A stretch of DNA of 37,204 bases from CAYXGE01 sp964464435 (GTDB lineage Bacteria; Pseudomonadota; Gammaproteobacteria; Burkholderiales; Methylophilaceae): positions 1 to 37,204 of the forward strand of contig CAYXGE010000006.1 in assembly GCA_964464435.1 (NCBI GenBank), in the 5' to 3' direction. Below are positions 7,160-16,920 of the stretch, in pieces. Numbering within the stretch: the first letter of the stretch is position 1; each line of letters starts with the position of its first letter. The notes beneath the pieces were generated by a model. The model saw only the letters and a list, made by a program, of their open reading frames with translations. It had not been told where the DNA came from and did no database searches. Both the position numbers and the translations under genes were made by a program.

Positions 7160-9658
7160 CTATGTACTTTGTAGAATTGAACGTGGAGGAAGGTTTAAAT
7201 ACGATTTAAGAACTATCCAAGATGCCATAGGAATTGCTATTAAAGCAATTAGTATGGCGCTAGCCGTATGCAGCCAATTAATACTATAGCCAATATTGAG
7301 CACTTGATGACTAATAAAAAACGCTAATATATTAGCAGCGATTACCGCGGGTATTACCGCCAATAATCCAATGGTTGCAAACTCAGTCATCGCAGCCATC
7401 AGCACTTGGCCTTTTTTAGCCCCCAGCACCCTAAGTAGCGTTGCCTCTTTAATGCGTTCTTCTCGGGTTGCCACTAGCGCAGCGTATAACACCGCCAAGC
7501 CTGAAAATAAACTAAACATAAATACCCATTGAATTGCGCTTGTCATTTTATTCATGATACTACGCACTTGCTGCATAAGTGCTGCTACATCAATCACCGT
7601 TAAATTGGGGTGCTGTTGCATGAGCGCTTGAAGCAACGGTTCTTGATGTGGAGGTAAATAAAAGCTGGTGATATGGCTTGCATTAAAGCCCTGTAGCAAC
7701 TGTGGCGGAGTCACTGCAAAAAAATTAGCGCGCATGGTATCCCAATCTACCTTACGTATACTTGTGACTTGAAGCTTAATAGGGATACCAGCAATATCAT
7801 AGGTGAGCTGGTCACCCAAATGAATGCCCAAAGTATCTGCCAAACCTTGTTCTATTGATACATATGGCTGCGATAACTCAGCCTTATCCCACCAGCGTCC
7901 AGCCACCAATTGATTATCTGCTTGCATCTCTTGCGCTACAGATAAATTAAACTCACGCTCAGCCAATCGACGTGCACGCTCGTCCTTAAATTGATTAGCA
8001 TTAAATGGTTTTCCATTTTGCTCAACCAAACGACCACGTATCATGGGATAAATGTTGGTGTCTTGAATACCTGCAGTGTTAAAAAATTGTTGTATTGCTT
8101 TGATTTGATCGGGCTGTATATTAATGACAAAACGGTTGGGCGCATCTTCTGGAAGAGATTTACGCCAGTTTTGCATTAAGTCCGTCCTAATAAACGCTAA
8201 CAGTACAAGTGCCATTACACCCAAACTTAATCCCACACTTTGCGCCACAGCGAGTAACGGCCTACGTTTTAGACCAGCTAAGCCTAGTTTTAAACTACTA
8301 CTTTTACCCATTGGCAGTCGTTTTAAACTCATTAACACTAGCCATACTAGTAAGCTAATTACCAATACTAATGCACTTAAACCAAGCATAGTTGCAATGG
8401 CCAAATTGATATGACTGGCTTGCCAAAACACCATCACAATCAGTACAAGTAAAAATGGCAAAAATTGCACAATCGCTTTGGGGTGTTGTTGTAAGGTGTC
8501 ATTTCGTAGCACTCGCATGGCAGGGACATCACTTAAACTTTTTAGATGTGGCCATAACATCGCGAGCATACTGCTTACACTCAACAACAGACCAACAGCC
8601 AAAGGTTTAAGCGGTAGACTATTTAGGCTAATCACAGGTAGTTGCCCTAATAAAAGGTCACCAAGTAATCCAGCTAATAGATGTTGCGCTAAAAACCCTA
8701 GCAATAAACCTAACAAACCACCAATCAATGCCAAATAAAGCGCTTCTAATAAAATGACTTGGGTAATTAAGCGTTTACTTGCGCCTAAACAACGCATGAT
8801 GGCAAAGTGATTAAGACTATTGTGCACATAGGGTATGCTGGCTAGAAACATAGCAACCATCGATAAAATCACACTTACCATCGCTGATAACCCTAAAAAT
8901 TGGTGAGACTTTTCTAAAGCACTTTTGACTTCGGGTCTGGCATTGGTCACATCTTCTATGCGCTCTCCTGATTTAAGTTGCGTTTTAGCCCAAGACTCAT
9001 AGGCTTTGAGTTGCTGAGATTGACCTGCTAATAACAATTGGTATTTAACACGGCTTCCATATTGGATTAAGTTGGTTGCCTGAACATCCGCCATATTCAT
9101 CATTAACCTTGGCGCAAAACTAAACATATCGCCACCACGCGAAGGCTCTTGTATGATGAGTGCAGCAATAACAAGATGCGACTCCCCTACCTGCAAAGTA
9201 TCCCCTATCTTAACTTGTAAGGTGTTTGCTAGCTTAGGCTCAACCCAAACGGTGCCAGCGGCAGGAATATCATTCACTTTTTTTGCTTTGCCACTTGCCA
9301 CGTTGATGGTTAAATCTCCGCGCAATGGAAATCCTTGGCCTAAGGCTTTAATTTCCGCTAATTGACTCGCTTCACCAAACAACACCATGCTAGGAAACTC
9401 CATGGTTTGTACCATACTGAGTTGTTGTTTAGCGGCTTTGCTTAAATAATGCGCTGGCATTGCGTGTTGAGAGGTGACCACCATATCGCCCCCTAACAGC
9501 AACCCCCCTTGCTGACTAAGTGCCGATGACACACGCTCTATAAAAAAGCTGACGGCAGACACGGATGCCACAGCAAGTACCAACGCCATGACAAGCACGC
9601 GAAGCTCACCGGCTTGCCAATGACTTTTAAGCTGTTGCCATGCCAGTAAAAATGCCAT
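7160..9658 (-). CDS. ybbP: FtsX-like ABC transporter permease (YbbP family)
   Basis: An 832-residue integral membrane protein of the YbbP/FtsX type (E. coli YbbP is ~800 residues). It has an N-terminal membrane segment (LRVLVMALVLAVASVSAVSFF), a large periplasmic domain (~50-255) starting LLLGGDMVVTSQ, and a cluster of membrane helices with the FtsX signature (FLGLSAMVSVILSMVAMFLA, then the NHFAIMRCLGASKRLI block at ~280-300). A second periplasmic domain (~500-695) and a second FtsX unit (REERIKEATLLRVLGAKKGQV) follow. Its start overlaps the ybbA stop region, so ATPase and permease are coupled. With TesA encoded divergently, this is the conserved ybbA-ybbP/tesA neighbourhood. Relatives are thought to move lipid or hydrophobic substrates out of the inner membrane, but the substrate is not established. 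Confidence 0.92.
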   Translation of the reverse strand: MAFLLAWQQLKSHWQAGELRVLVMALVLAVASVSAVSFFIERVSSALSQQGGLLLGGDMVVTSQHAMPAHYLSKAAKQQLSMVQTMEFPSMVLFGEASQLAEIKALGQGFPLRGDLTINVASGKAKKVNDIPAAGTVWVEPKLANTLQVKIGDTLQVGESHLVIAALIIQEPSRGGDMFSFAPRLMMNMADVQATNLIQYGSRVKYQLLLAGQSQQLKAYESWAKTQLKSGERIEDVTNARPEVKSALEKSHQFLGLSAMVSVILSMVAMFLASIPYVHNSLNHFAIMRCLGASKRLITQVILLEALYLALIGGLLGLLLGFLAQHLLAGLLGDLLLGQLPVISLNSLPLKPLAVGLLLSVSSMLAMLWPHLKSLSDVPAMRVLRNDTLQQHPKAIVQFLPFLLVLIVMVFWQASHINLAIATMLGLSALVLVISLLVWLVLMSLKRLPMGKSSSLKLGLAGLKRRPLLAVAQSVGLSLGVMALVLLAFIRTDLMQNWRKSLPEDAPNRFVINIQPDQIKAIQQFFNTAGIQDTNIYPMIRGRLVEQNGKPFNANQFKDERARRLAEREFNLSVAQEMQADNQLVAGRWWDKAELSQPYVSIEQGLADTLGIHLGDQLTYDIAGIPIKLQVTSIRKVDWDTMRANFFAVTPPQLLQGFNASHITSFYLPPHQEPLLQALMQQHPNLTVIDVAALMQQVRSIMNKMTSAIQWVFMFSLFSGLAVLYAALVATREERIKEATLLRVLGAKKGQVLMAAMTEFATIGLLAVIPAVIAANILAFFISHQVLNIGYSINWLHTASAILIALIAIPMASWIVLKSYLNLPPRSILQST

Positions 9659-10341
9659 TACGCACTCACCTCAATAAGCTTACCAGACTCTAAATTTACT
9701 ATGCGTTGGCATCGTTTAGCTAGATCAGTATCGTGGGTGACCAAGATTAGCGTAGTACCTGCGTTTGCATTTAACGCAAATAATAAATCAATAATTTGCT
9801 GACCCGTTTCAAGGTCTAAATTACCTGTAGGTTCATCTGCAAATAAAATATGGGGTTGCGTTGCAAACGCTCGGGCGATTGCCACACGTTGCTGTTCTCC
9901 CCCTGAGAGCTGTTTTGGGTAATGCGTTAATCTTGCACTCAAACCCACTTGATCTAGGGCCTGCATGGCTAAGGTTTTAGCTTCTGCGTTAGAGGCCAAC
10001 TGCAAAGGCAACATGACGTTTTCAAGCGCATTAAGTGAACCCATCAGTTGAAACGACTGAAAAACAAAGCCCATGTGCCGTGCACGCATCTCTGCACGTC
10101 CATCTTCATCTAACTGTGTGATATTTTGCCCGTTAATGAACACATCCCCTTCACTAGGCACATCCAAGCCCGCAAGCAAACCAAGTAAAGTGGATTTTCC
10201 AGAGCCAGAACGTCCTACGATAGCGAGTTGATTACCCGCTTCTACCAAGAGGTCTAAATGCGAAAGTATAGTCAGCGTACTGCCATTACTGATAACATGC
10301 TTAGCTAGGTTTCGAGCTTCAACTGCGAAAGGTTTTTGCAT
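9658..10341 (-). CDS. ybbA: ABC transporter ATPase (YbbA, LolD/MacB-like)
   Basis: A 227-residue nucleotide-binding subunit of the MacB/LolD class. Walker A is GRSGSGKS (43-50), the Q-loop is FVFQSFQL, the signature is LSGGEQQRVAIARA (~144-157), Walker B is ILFADEPTGNLD (~163-174), and the switch His is in LVTHD. Its partner is the permease encoded immediately downstream with a 1-nt overlap. The start codon touches that of tesA on the other strand (CATATG at 10339-10344). A GGAA element 9 nt upstream of this ATG lies inside the tesA coding region, so the 5' ends of the two genes overlap functionally. Confidence 0.93.
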   Translation of the reverse strand: MQKPFAVEARNLAKHVISNGSTLTILSHLDLLVEAGNQLAIVGRSGSGKSTLLGLLAGLDVPSEGDVFINGQNITQLDEDGRAEMRARHMGFVFQSFQLMGSLNALENVMLPLQLASNAEAKTLAMQALDQVGLSARLTHYPKQLSGGEQQRVAIARAFATQPHILFADEPTGNLDLETGQQIIDLLFALNANAGTTLILVTHDTDLAKRCQRIVNLESGKLIEVSA

Positions 10342-10983
10342 ATGCTGGTATTCCAGAATTTATTTAAATGGATTTTTCTCATCACACTGTTGAGCTTAGC
10401 ACAAGCTACACCAGCTAATGCAGGCAACCCACCAGTTATTTTAGTATATGGCGATAGTTTATCCGCCGCTTACGGCATGCAAAGCCAACAAGGATGGGTA
10501 ACGCTTATGCAAGAACAATTAATTGCGCAAAAGTTCCCGCATCGCGTGGTAAACGCTAGTGTCAGTGGCGAAACCACAAGTGGTGGATTAACGCGCTTTG
10601 CACAGACACTCCAAACGCATCATCCACAATGGGTATTGCTTGAATTGGGCGCAAACGATGGCTTACGTGGCCTGCCTATTGCACAAATGCGTAAAAATCT
10701 CGCCAGTATGATTGCGCTAGCAAAACAGGCAAAAGCTAGAGTATTACTTTTGGGCATGAAGATTCCACCTAATTATGGCCCAAAATATACCCAACAATTT
10801 CATCAAAGTTATTCAACATTAGCTAGCAGTGAAGGCGTAACATTATTGCCGTTTTTACTAGAGGGGGTTGCAGGCAATCCAATGTATCTTCAAAACGATG
10901 GGTTGCACCCTAATGTAGCTGCACAAGCCAAAATTATGCAAAATGTATGGGGATCGCTAAAACCTTTATTACAAAAAAAATAA
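10342..10983 (+). CDS. tesA: Periplasmic GDSL esterase/lysophospholipase (TesA family)
   Basis: A 213-residue SGNH-hydrolase. A signal peptide (MLVFQNLFKWIFLITLLSLAQA) is followed by block I VYGDSLSAAYGM with nucleophile Ser39, block II Gly in NASVSGETTSGG, block III LGANDGLRG, and block V DGLHPNVAAQ with the catalytic Asp and His. It cleaves acyl esters or lysophospholipids in the periplasm; family members also act as arylesterases or thioesterases. I choose the ATG at 10342 (AAAGG 9 nt upstream) over a TTG at 10336 that would place the start inside ybbA. Head-to-head arrangement with ybbAP is conserved in many proteobacteria and suggests a shared lipid or cell-envelope role. The gene ends 10 bp from the convergent tilS stop. 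Confidence 0.95.
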   Translation: MLVFQNLFKWIFLITLLSLAQATPANAGNPPVILVYGDSLSAAYGMQSQQGWVTLMQEQLIAQKFPHRVVNASVSGETTSGGLTRFAQTLQTHHPQWVLLELGANDGLRGLPIAQMRKNLASMIALAKQAKARVLLLGMKIPPNYGPKYTQQFHQSYSTLASSEGVTLLPFLLEGVAGNPMYLQNDGLHPNVAAQAKIMQNVWGSLKPLLQKK

Positions 10984-10993
10984 AACTGTCGAT

Positions 10994-12385
10994 TTATGCA
11001 GGTTGCCAATCAATCACAAGACCCATACAGTCTTTAGAAGCCTGATATTCATCGGCAACGCCGATACTAGGCACCATCACTAACACATCATTTTTAAAGA
11101 CTAAAGGCAACTGTTCACGCACAGATGGTGGCATTTTCGCCTCTTGTAATAAGTGCTTAAGCGTGCGCGTTGGTCTAGCCGCGTGGGGCTTAAAACGCTC
11201 ACCACCCTTACGGTAGGCAATGGTGAGTTGTCTATTTACTTTGGATAGATCTAGGCCCTGCCCTTGTTGATAGCTAAAAATAAGCTTACTACCATCCGCA
11301 AGTTGCAGACTTTCTTCACCTTGCCATTGTAGTGGTTGATTCACCACCCCAGACTGCCGCTTAGTAATATAAACCGCTCCATGATATCTTCTTAACACTA
11401 AGCCCTGCTGCGCATCTAACAATATTTGTAAATTGGTATCTGCCTTTGCATCACGCAATTGTTGTAGCATCACCTCTAATTTAGCTGCACTGGGCATACG
11501 AATTTGTTGCTCATTTAGCCACCAGCGCATAAGATTTTTTTGTCTGATTAAGCTGAGTGATAAAAATGGCACGAGCAGTAAACGTGCATTTTCGATACAA
11601 CCATTTGCATCCAACTGCGCTAAATCATCTGCAAGCGCCTGCGCCTCTGCCATATGAGCAGCGACCCGTGCTAGCGTGTGTTGTGCCTTGGGGTAGCGTG
11701 TATTGAGTATGGGCATTACACGCTGGCGAATAAAATTTCTATCATAACTTTCTACTAGATTGCTTTCATCTTCCACCCATTTCAATTGATGTGCCTGAGC
11801 GTATTGCTCAATGGCTTTACGGCTGATATTGAGCAAAGGGCGTAATAGCCGTTTTTCTACATCACACGCTGCCATGCTGGATAAACCGCGCACGCCCGCA
11901 CCTCGCAACAGCTGTAGTAATAGGGTTTCAGCTTGATCATCTTCATGATGCGCCACACACACCATATCAGCCTGCGTATCAAAAAGTGCTTGATAACGCA
12001 ACATACGCGCTTCAGCCTCTATGCCTAAGCCACTGTTTGGATTGAGGCTGACATGCTGAGCGTGAAAATCAATATTGTATTGATGACATAAGTTTTTGCA
12101 AAAGTTCAGCCAATCATCCGCATGCTGACTAATGCCATGATGCACATGCATAGCTTGGAGCGTAAAGCCACAATTAGAGCGCAATTGCGCTAAAAGATGT
12201 AGCAACACGCAGGAATCAAGACCACCACTTAAGCCAACTAGAATGCTGCCTTGCGTGTTGACATAGGGCGTAATATTTTGAACAAACTGCTGATAAACAA
12301 AGTGCGCCGCTTCAAGCTGAGCTTGCCGTGGCGCATTGTATGGTGAAGTACTACTACTTTGCTGCGGTTTCTTTGTATTTGCCAT
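10994..12385 (-). CDS. tilS: tRNA(Ile)-lysidine synthase
   Basis: TilS adds lysine to C34 of the CAU-anticodon tRNA-Ile, changing it from AUG to AUA decoding; it is essential. The PP-loop ATP-binding motif SGGLDS is at residues 53-58. The N-terminal domain continues through HVHHGISQHADDW and the VAHHEDDQAETLLLQLLRGAGVRGLSSM block, and FIRQRVMPIL marks the substrate-binding part. The C-terminal domain shows the RKGGERF and TRTLKHLLQEAKMPP segments. At 463 residues it is slightly longer than the E. coli protein. The start overlaps the accA 3' end by 32 nt and has only a weak GAG before it, so translation is probably coupled to accA. Confidence 0.96.
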   Translation of the reverse strand: MANTKKPQQSSSTSPYNAPRQAQLEAAHFVYQQFVQNITPYVNTQGSILVGLSGGLDSCVLLHLLAQLRSNCGFTLQAMHVHHGISQHADDWLNFCKNLCHQYNIDFHAQHVSLNPNSGLGIEAEARMLRYQALFDTQADMVCVAHHEDDQAETLLLQLLRGAGVRGLSSMAACDVEKRLLRPLLNISRKAIEQYAQAHQLKWVEDESNLVESYDRNFIRQRVMPILNTRYPKAQHTLARVAAHMAEAQALADDLAQLDANGCIENARLLLVPFLSLSLIRQKNLMRWWLNEQQIRMPSAAKLEVMLQQLRDAKADTNLQILLDAQQGLVLRRYHGAVYITKRQSGVVNQPLQWQGEESLQLADGSKLIFSYQQGQGLDLSKVNRQLTIAYRKGGERFKPHAARPTRTLKHLLQEAKMPPSVREQLPLVFKNDVLVMVPSIGVADEYQASKDCMGLVIDWQPA

Positions 12386-13322
12386 AACTCATTAATCTAT
12401 CGAGTCTAGCATCTAGCAATTTAGGAATCGTTTTTGATTTAAATTTTGCTAATTCTTCTTTAAGTGCCACTTTAAGTGAGTTCATCATCGCTTCTGGGTC
12501 ACGATGCGCACCGCCCATAGGCTCTTGTACAACGCGGTCAATTAAACCTAAAGATTTTAGACGAGATGAGGTAATCGCTAGGGTTTCAGCGGCTTCAGAA
12601 GCCTTTTCTGCACTTTTCCATAAAATAGAAGCACAACCCTCAGGTGAAATAACTGAGTAAGTGGCATATTGCAACATTAACAACTGGTCGACAACCCCTA
12701 ACGCTAATGCACCGCCCGAACCACCTTCCCCAATAATCACCCCTATAATTGGCGTTCTAAGTTCTGACATCACATACAAATTACGTGCAATGGCTTCTGA
12801 TTGACCACGTTCTTCGGCACCAATGCCAGGGTATGCCCCCGGAGTATCAATCAGCGTAATAATAGGTAAGCCAAATTTTTCAGCCAAACGATAAAGACGC
12901 AATGCTTTTCTATACCCCTCTGGGCGAGGCATGCCAAAATTGCGGTATTGGCGCTCTTTTACATCACGTCCTTTTTGTTGCCCCACCACCATCACAGGTT
13001 GACCCTCAAACCGTGCTAGACCGCCAACAATTGCATGGTCATCAGCAAACGCCCTGTCACCATGCAACTCAGAAAAGTCAGTGAAAATACCGTTGATATA
13101 GTCTAATGCGTATGGGCGTTGTTGGTGCCTTGCCACTTGAGAAATCTGCCATGCATTAAGATTAGCGTAAGTTTCTTTGGTAAGCGCTAGATTCTTGGCT
13201 TCTAAGCGTTTAATTTCTTCAGATATATCTACACTTGCATCCCCTTGTACGCGACGCAACTCTTCAATTTTACTTTCTAACTCTGCAATCGGTTGTTCAA
13301 AGTCTAAATAACTGATTTTCAT
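12354..13322 (-). CDS. accA: Acetyl-CoA carboxylase carboxyltransferase subunit alpha
   Basis: A 322-residue alpha subunit of the carboxyltransferase that passes CO2 from carboxybiotin to acetyl-CoA, the first step of fatty-acid synthesis; it works with AccD as an alpha2beta2 complex. Clear family blocks: N-terminal YLDFEQPIAELESKIEELR, LNAWQISQVARHQQRPY, HGDRAFADDHAIVGG, GRDVKERQYRNFGMPRPEGYRKALRL, TLIDTPGAYPGIGAEERGQSEAIA, GEGGSGGALALGV and SVISPEGCASILWKS. AAAGG lies 8 nt before the ATG. It sits between dnaE (42 bp upstream) and tilS (overlapping), an order common in proteobacteria. Confidence 0.98.
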   Translation of the reverse strand: MKISYLDFEQPIAELESKIEELRRVQGDASVDISEEIKRLEAKNLALTKETYANLNAWQISQVARHQQRPYALDYINGIFTDFSELHGDRAFADDHAIVGGLARFEGQPVMVVGQQKGRDVKERQYRNFGMPRPEGYRKALRLYRLAEKFGLPIITLIDTPGAYPGIGAEERGQSEAIARNLYVMSELRTPIIGVIIGEGGSGGALALGVVDQLLMLQYATYSVISPEGCASILWKSAEKASEAAETLAITSSRLKSLGLIDRVVQEPMGGAHRDPEAMMNSLKVALKEELAKFKSKTIPKLLDARLDRLMSYGKYKETAAK

Positions 13323-13364
13323 GCCTTATACCTTTATTTCTCAATCGATACCTTGCTTCAAGGC

Positions 13365-16300
13365 CTAATTATATAGCACTTTTACATTATCTTCAGATAA
13401 CCACGCTTTTAAGCCGATTAATAACTCATCATGCAAATGAACGCGCCATGAGTCACCCAGCACCAACTCTGCTTGCGCTTGTTGGTTATGATATTCAAGT
13501 TTAACCATGCAACCACGTTTTTCTTGGCTTTCTTCTATACTGATTCTGTACGGATTCAAAATCTCTCGCAATTTAGTCGCATCTGATTGCCCATTGCAAG
13601 TGAGCTTTAACCAACTGGCATGGGCACTCCTCGCTGTGTTTAAATCATAGAGCTTACGCACATTAACGCGGATGCCCCCTGAGAAATCATCATGACTGAC
13701 GCGCCCTTCCACAATCACCAATTGGTCTTCTTTAACTAAGTGCTGACATTGATTGAGTAACTCGTTACCAACCACGACCTCTATCTGTGCCGAGGTATCA
13801 TCTAGCATGACAATGGCCATTTTTCCTCGTGCTGTCATGCGAATTCTAACGCCTGTAATTACGCCAGCCAGCGTTTGCAATTGCTCTTGTGGCGTAATAG
13901 TTGCCAAAGACCCTCGCACAAATTGGGTCAACTCTTTTTTATAAGCATTGAACGGATGTCCGCTTAAATAAAATCCAAGTGCCACTTTTTCTTCTAATAG
14001 GCGCTGCTGCTCTGTCCACATTGCGGTGTTAGGTAATTGATGCACTACACTATCTGACACTGCCCCAAATAAACTATTTTGCCCAGCATTGGCGCCACTT
14101 TGCTCTGCTGCACTAATGGCTAAACTAACGCCAGCCAATAACGCCGCGCGATTGGGTTGTAAGGTATCAAATGCGCCTGCACGGATTAAAGACTCAATCA
14201 CACGTCGATTCACTTTGCGCAAGTCTAAACGCTCACAAAAATCAAACAAATCTTTAAATGGGCCATCTTGTTTGCGTGCCGCTAATATCACTTCTATAGC
14301 TGCTAACCCTGTACCTTTGACTGCCCCTAAACCAAACAGCACTTGCTTGTCATTTAAAGGCTTAAAACGAAATTCACTTTCATTAATATTAGGCGGTAGT
14401 ACTTCAATGCCATTCACTGCGCAGTCATCAAAGAAAATATGCACGCTGTCGGTATTATTCATATCAGCCGACATGGTGGCGGCCAAGAATGCGGCTGGAT
14501 AATGCGCTTTTAAATAGGCTGTGTGGTAAGCCACAAGTGCGTAGGCGGCAGCATGCGATTTGTTAAAACCATAACCCGCAAATTTTTCTAGTGTGATGAA
14601 AAGCTCTGTGGCTTGTTGCTCGGTTAACTGGTTTTTAATGGCGCCTTCCACAAATATTTTGCGTTGCGCTTCCATTTCTTCTGGCTTCTTTTTGCCCATG
14701 GCACGGCGCAGTAAATCTGCACCGCCTAGGCTATAACCACCAACCACTTGGGCAATTTGCATTACCTGCTCTTGATACACTGCAATGCCATAAGTTTCTT
14801 TTAAAATGGGCTCTGTTGAAGGATGCGGATACTCTACGCGTTGTTGTCCATGTTTACGGCGACAAAAGTCAGGAATCAAATCCATAGGACCTGGGCGATA
14901 CAATGCCACCAAAGCAATAATATCCTCAAAGCAATCGGGCTTTGCTTGCTTAAGCATATCCTTCATACCGCGCGACTCTAGCTGGAATACGGCTGTGGTA
15001 TTGGCAGTTTTTAGTAGTTGGTAGGTCTTTTTATCGTCTAGCGGCAATGTTTCAAAATTGAGTGGTGCTAGCGCCAAATGAGCTCGTTGCAGATTTGCAT
15101 TGTGCATTGCCATGTCTAAAATAGTAAGCGTGCGCAAGCCTAAAAAGTCAAACTTTACTAAGCCTACTGCTTCAACATCATCTTTATCATACTGGCTCAC
15201 TAAACTCGAGCCATCTGCTTGGCAATACACTGGTGAAAAATCAGAAATTTTTCCTGGTGAGATTAATACGCCACCCGCGTGCATCCCCACATTACGTGTT
15301 AAGCCTTCAAGGCGTAAGGCAAGTTCTAACAACTCGTTAACCTCGTCCTCTTGTTGACGGCGCTCTTGTAGTTGTGGCTCTTTTTCTAACGCATCCTTGA
15401 GGGTAATACCTAACTCATTGGGAATAAGTTTAGCAATGCCATCAACAAAATTAAAGGGTAAATCTAACACCCTACCCACGTCTCGAATGACAGCCTTAGC
15501 GGCCATGGTACCGAAAGTGGCGATTTGTGAAACCGCATCTCTCCCATACTTTTGCTTGACGTATTCAATGACGCGATCACGACCTTCTTGGCAAAAATCA
15601 ATATCAAAGTCAGGCATCGATACCCGCTCTGGATTCAAAAACCGCTCAAATAGTAAGGCATATTGCAATGGGTCTAAGTCTGTAATACCTAAACTGTAGG
15701 CGACTACCGAGCCCGCTCCAGAACCACGACCAGGTCCCACAGGTACACCGTTATTTTTTGCCCAATTGATAAAGTCTGCCACAATTAAAAAGTAGCCAGG
15801 AAACCCCATTTGAATAATGATTTTGGTTTCAAACGCTAAGCGTGTTTCATATTCAGGGCGTTTAGCCTGCCTAACATCGGGGTCTGGGTAGAGCACTGCC
15901 AAGCGTTTTTCTAGCCCCAAGTTCGCTTGCGCTATTAGATATTCATCTAGACTTTGGTTATTAGGCGTTGGAAACTGCGGTAAATAATTTTTACCTAATG
16001 TCAGCTCTAAATTACACCGTTTTGCAATTTCCACACTGTTTTGCAAAGCTTCAGGAATATCTGCAAATAGGGCTTGCATCTCTGCCTGTGTCAGAAAATA
16101 TTGCCTCTCGGTAAAGTGCTTTGGTCGGCGCTTATCAGCTAGGACATACCCCTCTGCAATACATACCCGCGCCTCATGGGCTTTAAAATCATCAGGGGTC
16201 ATAAATTGCACAGGATGCGTTGCTACTACAGGTAAATCAAGTTGCCCGGCGAGAGAAAGCGCTGCTTGAATATAAGGCTCTTCTTGCGCATGGCCAGCGC

Positions 16301-16814
16301 GTTGTACTTCAATATAAAAACGACGGGGGAAAATGCTTTGCCATTGTTGTGCGCATTGCGTCGCCTGCGTATTATTACCCTGTACTATTGCGTAGCCAAT
16401 ATCGCCTAGCATAGCCGCAGATAAGGCAATTAGTCCGTCTGCATTTTCCTGCAACCATGATTTTTTAATTTCAGGACGAGCTCTAAATTGATTTTCAACA
16501 TAGGCTTTAGATAACAATTGGCATAAACGCAAATAGCCCTGCTGGCTTTGACACAACAACAATAGCCTAAACGGTTGCTCGCGGTTATCTTCATTTTCAA
16601 TCCAAACATCACAACCTATGATTGGCTTAATGCCTTGACCACGTGCTGCTTTATAGAACTTAACCGCGCCAAACAAATTGTTTAAATCTGTGAGCGCTAA
16701 AGCGGGCATGGAGTCAGCCTTGGCGCGCTTTACATAGTCGCCAATGCGCACTGTACCATCCACAATAGCGTACTCACTGTGGCAACGCAAATGAACAAAT
16801 GAAGGGGTAGACAT
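13365..16814 (-). CDS. dnaE: DNA polymerase III alpha subunit
   Basis: The 1149-residue replicative polymerase, close to the usual ~1160. It opens with the PHP domain (FVHLRCHSEYAIVDGTVRIGDYV). The polymerase core carries PVGPGRGSGAGSVVAYSLGI and the catalytic PDFDIDFCQEGRDRVIEY, then GMHAGGVLISP, KFDFLGLRTLTI, the fingers block YRPGPMDLIPDFCRRKHG and FAGYGFNKSHAAAYALVAYHTAYLKAHYP. Helix-hairpin-helix (KVNRRVIESLIRAGAFD) and OB-fold regions follow. First gene of dnaE-accA-tilS. The 106-bp gap to chpA contains no obvious terminator; an AT-rich TTAAAATTATAG near the start codon is a possible -10 region, but no convincing -35 was found. Confidence 0.99.
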   Translation of the reverse strand: MSTPSFVHLRCHSEYAIVDGTVRIGDYVKRAKADSMPALALTDLNNLFGAVKFYKAARGQGIKPIIGCDVWIENEDNREQPFRLLLLCQSQQGYLRLCQLLSKAYVENQFRARPEIKKSWLQENADGLIALSAAMLGDIGYAIVQGNNTQATQCAQQWQSIFPRRFYIEVQRAGHAQEEPYIQAALSLAGQLDLPVVATHPVQFMTPDDFKAHEARVCIAEGYVLADKRRPKHFTERQYFLTQAEMQALFADIPEALQNSVEIAKRCNLELTLGKNYLPQFPTPNNQSLDEYLIAQANLGLEKRLAVLYPDPDVRQAKRPEYETRLAFETKIIIQMGFPGYFLIVADFINWAKNNGVPVGPGRGSGAGSVVAYSLGITDLDPLQYALLFERFLNPERVSMPDFDIDFCQEGRDRVIEYVKQKYGRDAVSQIATFGTMAAKAVIRDVGRVLDLPFNFVDGIAKLIPNELGITLKDALEKEPQLQERRQQEDEVNELLELALRLEGLTRNVGMHAGGVLISPGKISDFSPVYCQADGSSLVSQYDKDDVEAVGLVKFDFLGLRTLTILDMAMHNANLQRAHLALAPLNFETLPLDDKKTYQLLKTANTTAVFQLESRGMKDMLKQAKPDCFEDIIALVALYRPGPMDLIPDFCRRKHGQQRVEYPHPSTEPILKETYGIAVYQEQVMQIAQVVGGYSLGGADLLRRAMGKKKPEEMEAQRKIFVEGAIKNQLTEQQATELFITLEKFAGYGFNKSHAAAYALVAYHTAYLKAHYPAAFLAATMSADMNNTDSVHIFFDDCAVNGIEVLPPNINESEFRFKPLNDKQVLFGLGAVKGTGLAAIEVILAARKQDGPFKDLFDFCERLDLRKVNRRVIESLIRAGAFDTLQPNRAALLAGVSLAISAAEQSGANAGQNSLFGAVSDSVVHQLPNTAMWTEQQRLLEEKVALGFYLSGHPFNAYKKELTQFVRGSLATITPQEQLQTLAGVITGVRIRMTARGKMAIVMLDDTSAQIEVVVGNELLNQCQHLVKEDQLVIVEGRVSHDDFSGGIRVNVRKLYDLNTARSAHASWLKLTCNGQSDATKLREILNPYRISIEESQEKRGCMVKLEYHNQQAQAELVLGDSWRVHLHDELLIGLKAWLSEDNVKVLYN

Positions 16815-16920
16815 GGCTATAATTTTAACCGATTACAACCAAGGTTTAGGTATAAAAATGCGCTAAATTTTTATCACGTTGTATCTCAATGACTTAGCAC
16901 AATAAAGTGCATATTGATGT

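Noticed and set aside
14089..14502. 137-codon plus-strand frame inside dnaE
   Set aside because: Antisense shadow of a fully conserved dnaE region; no ribosome site and biased composition.
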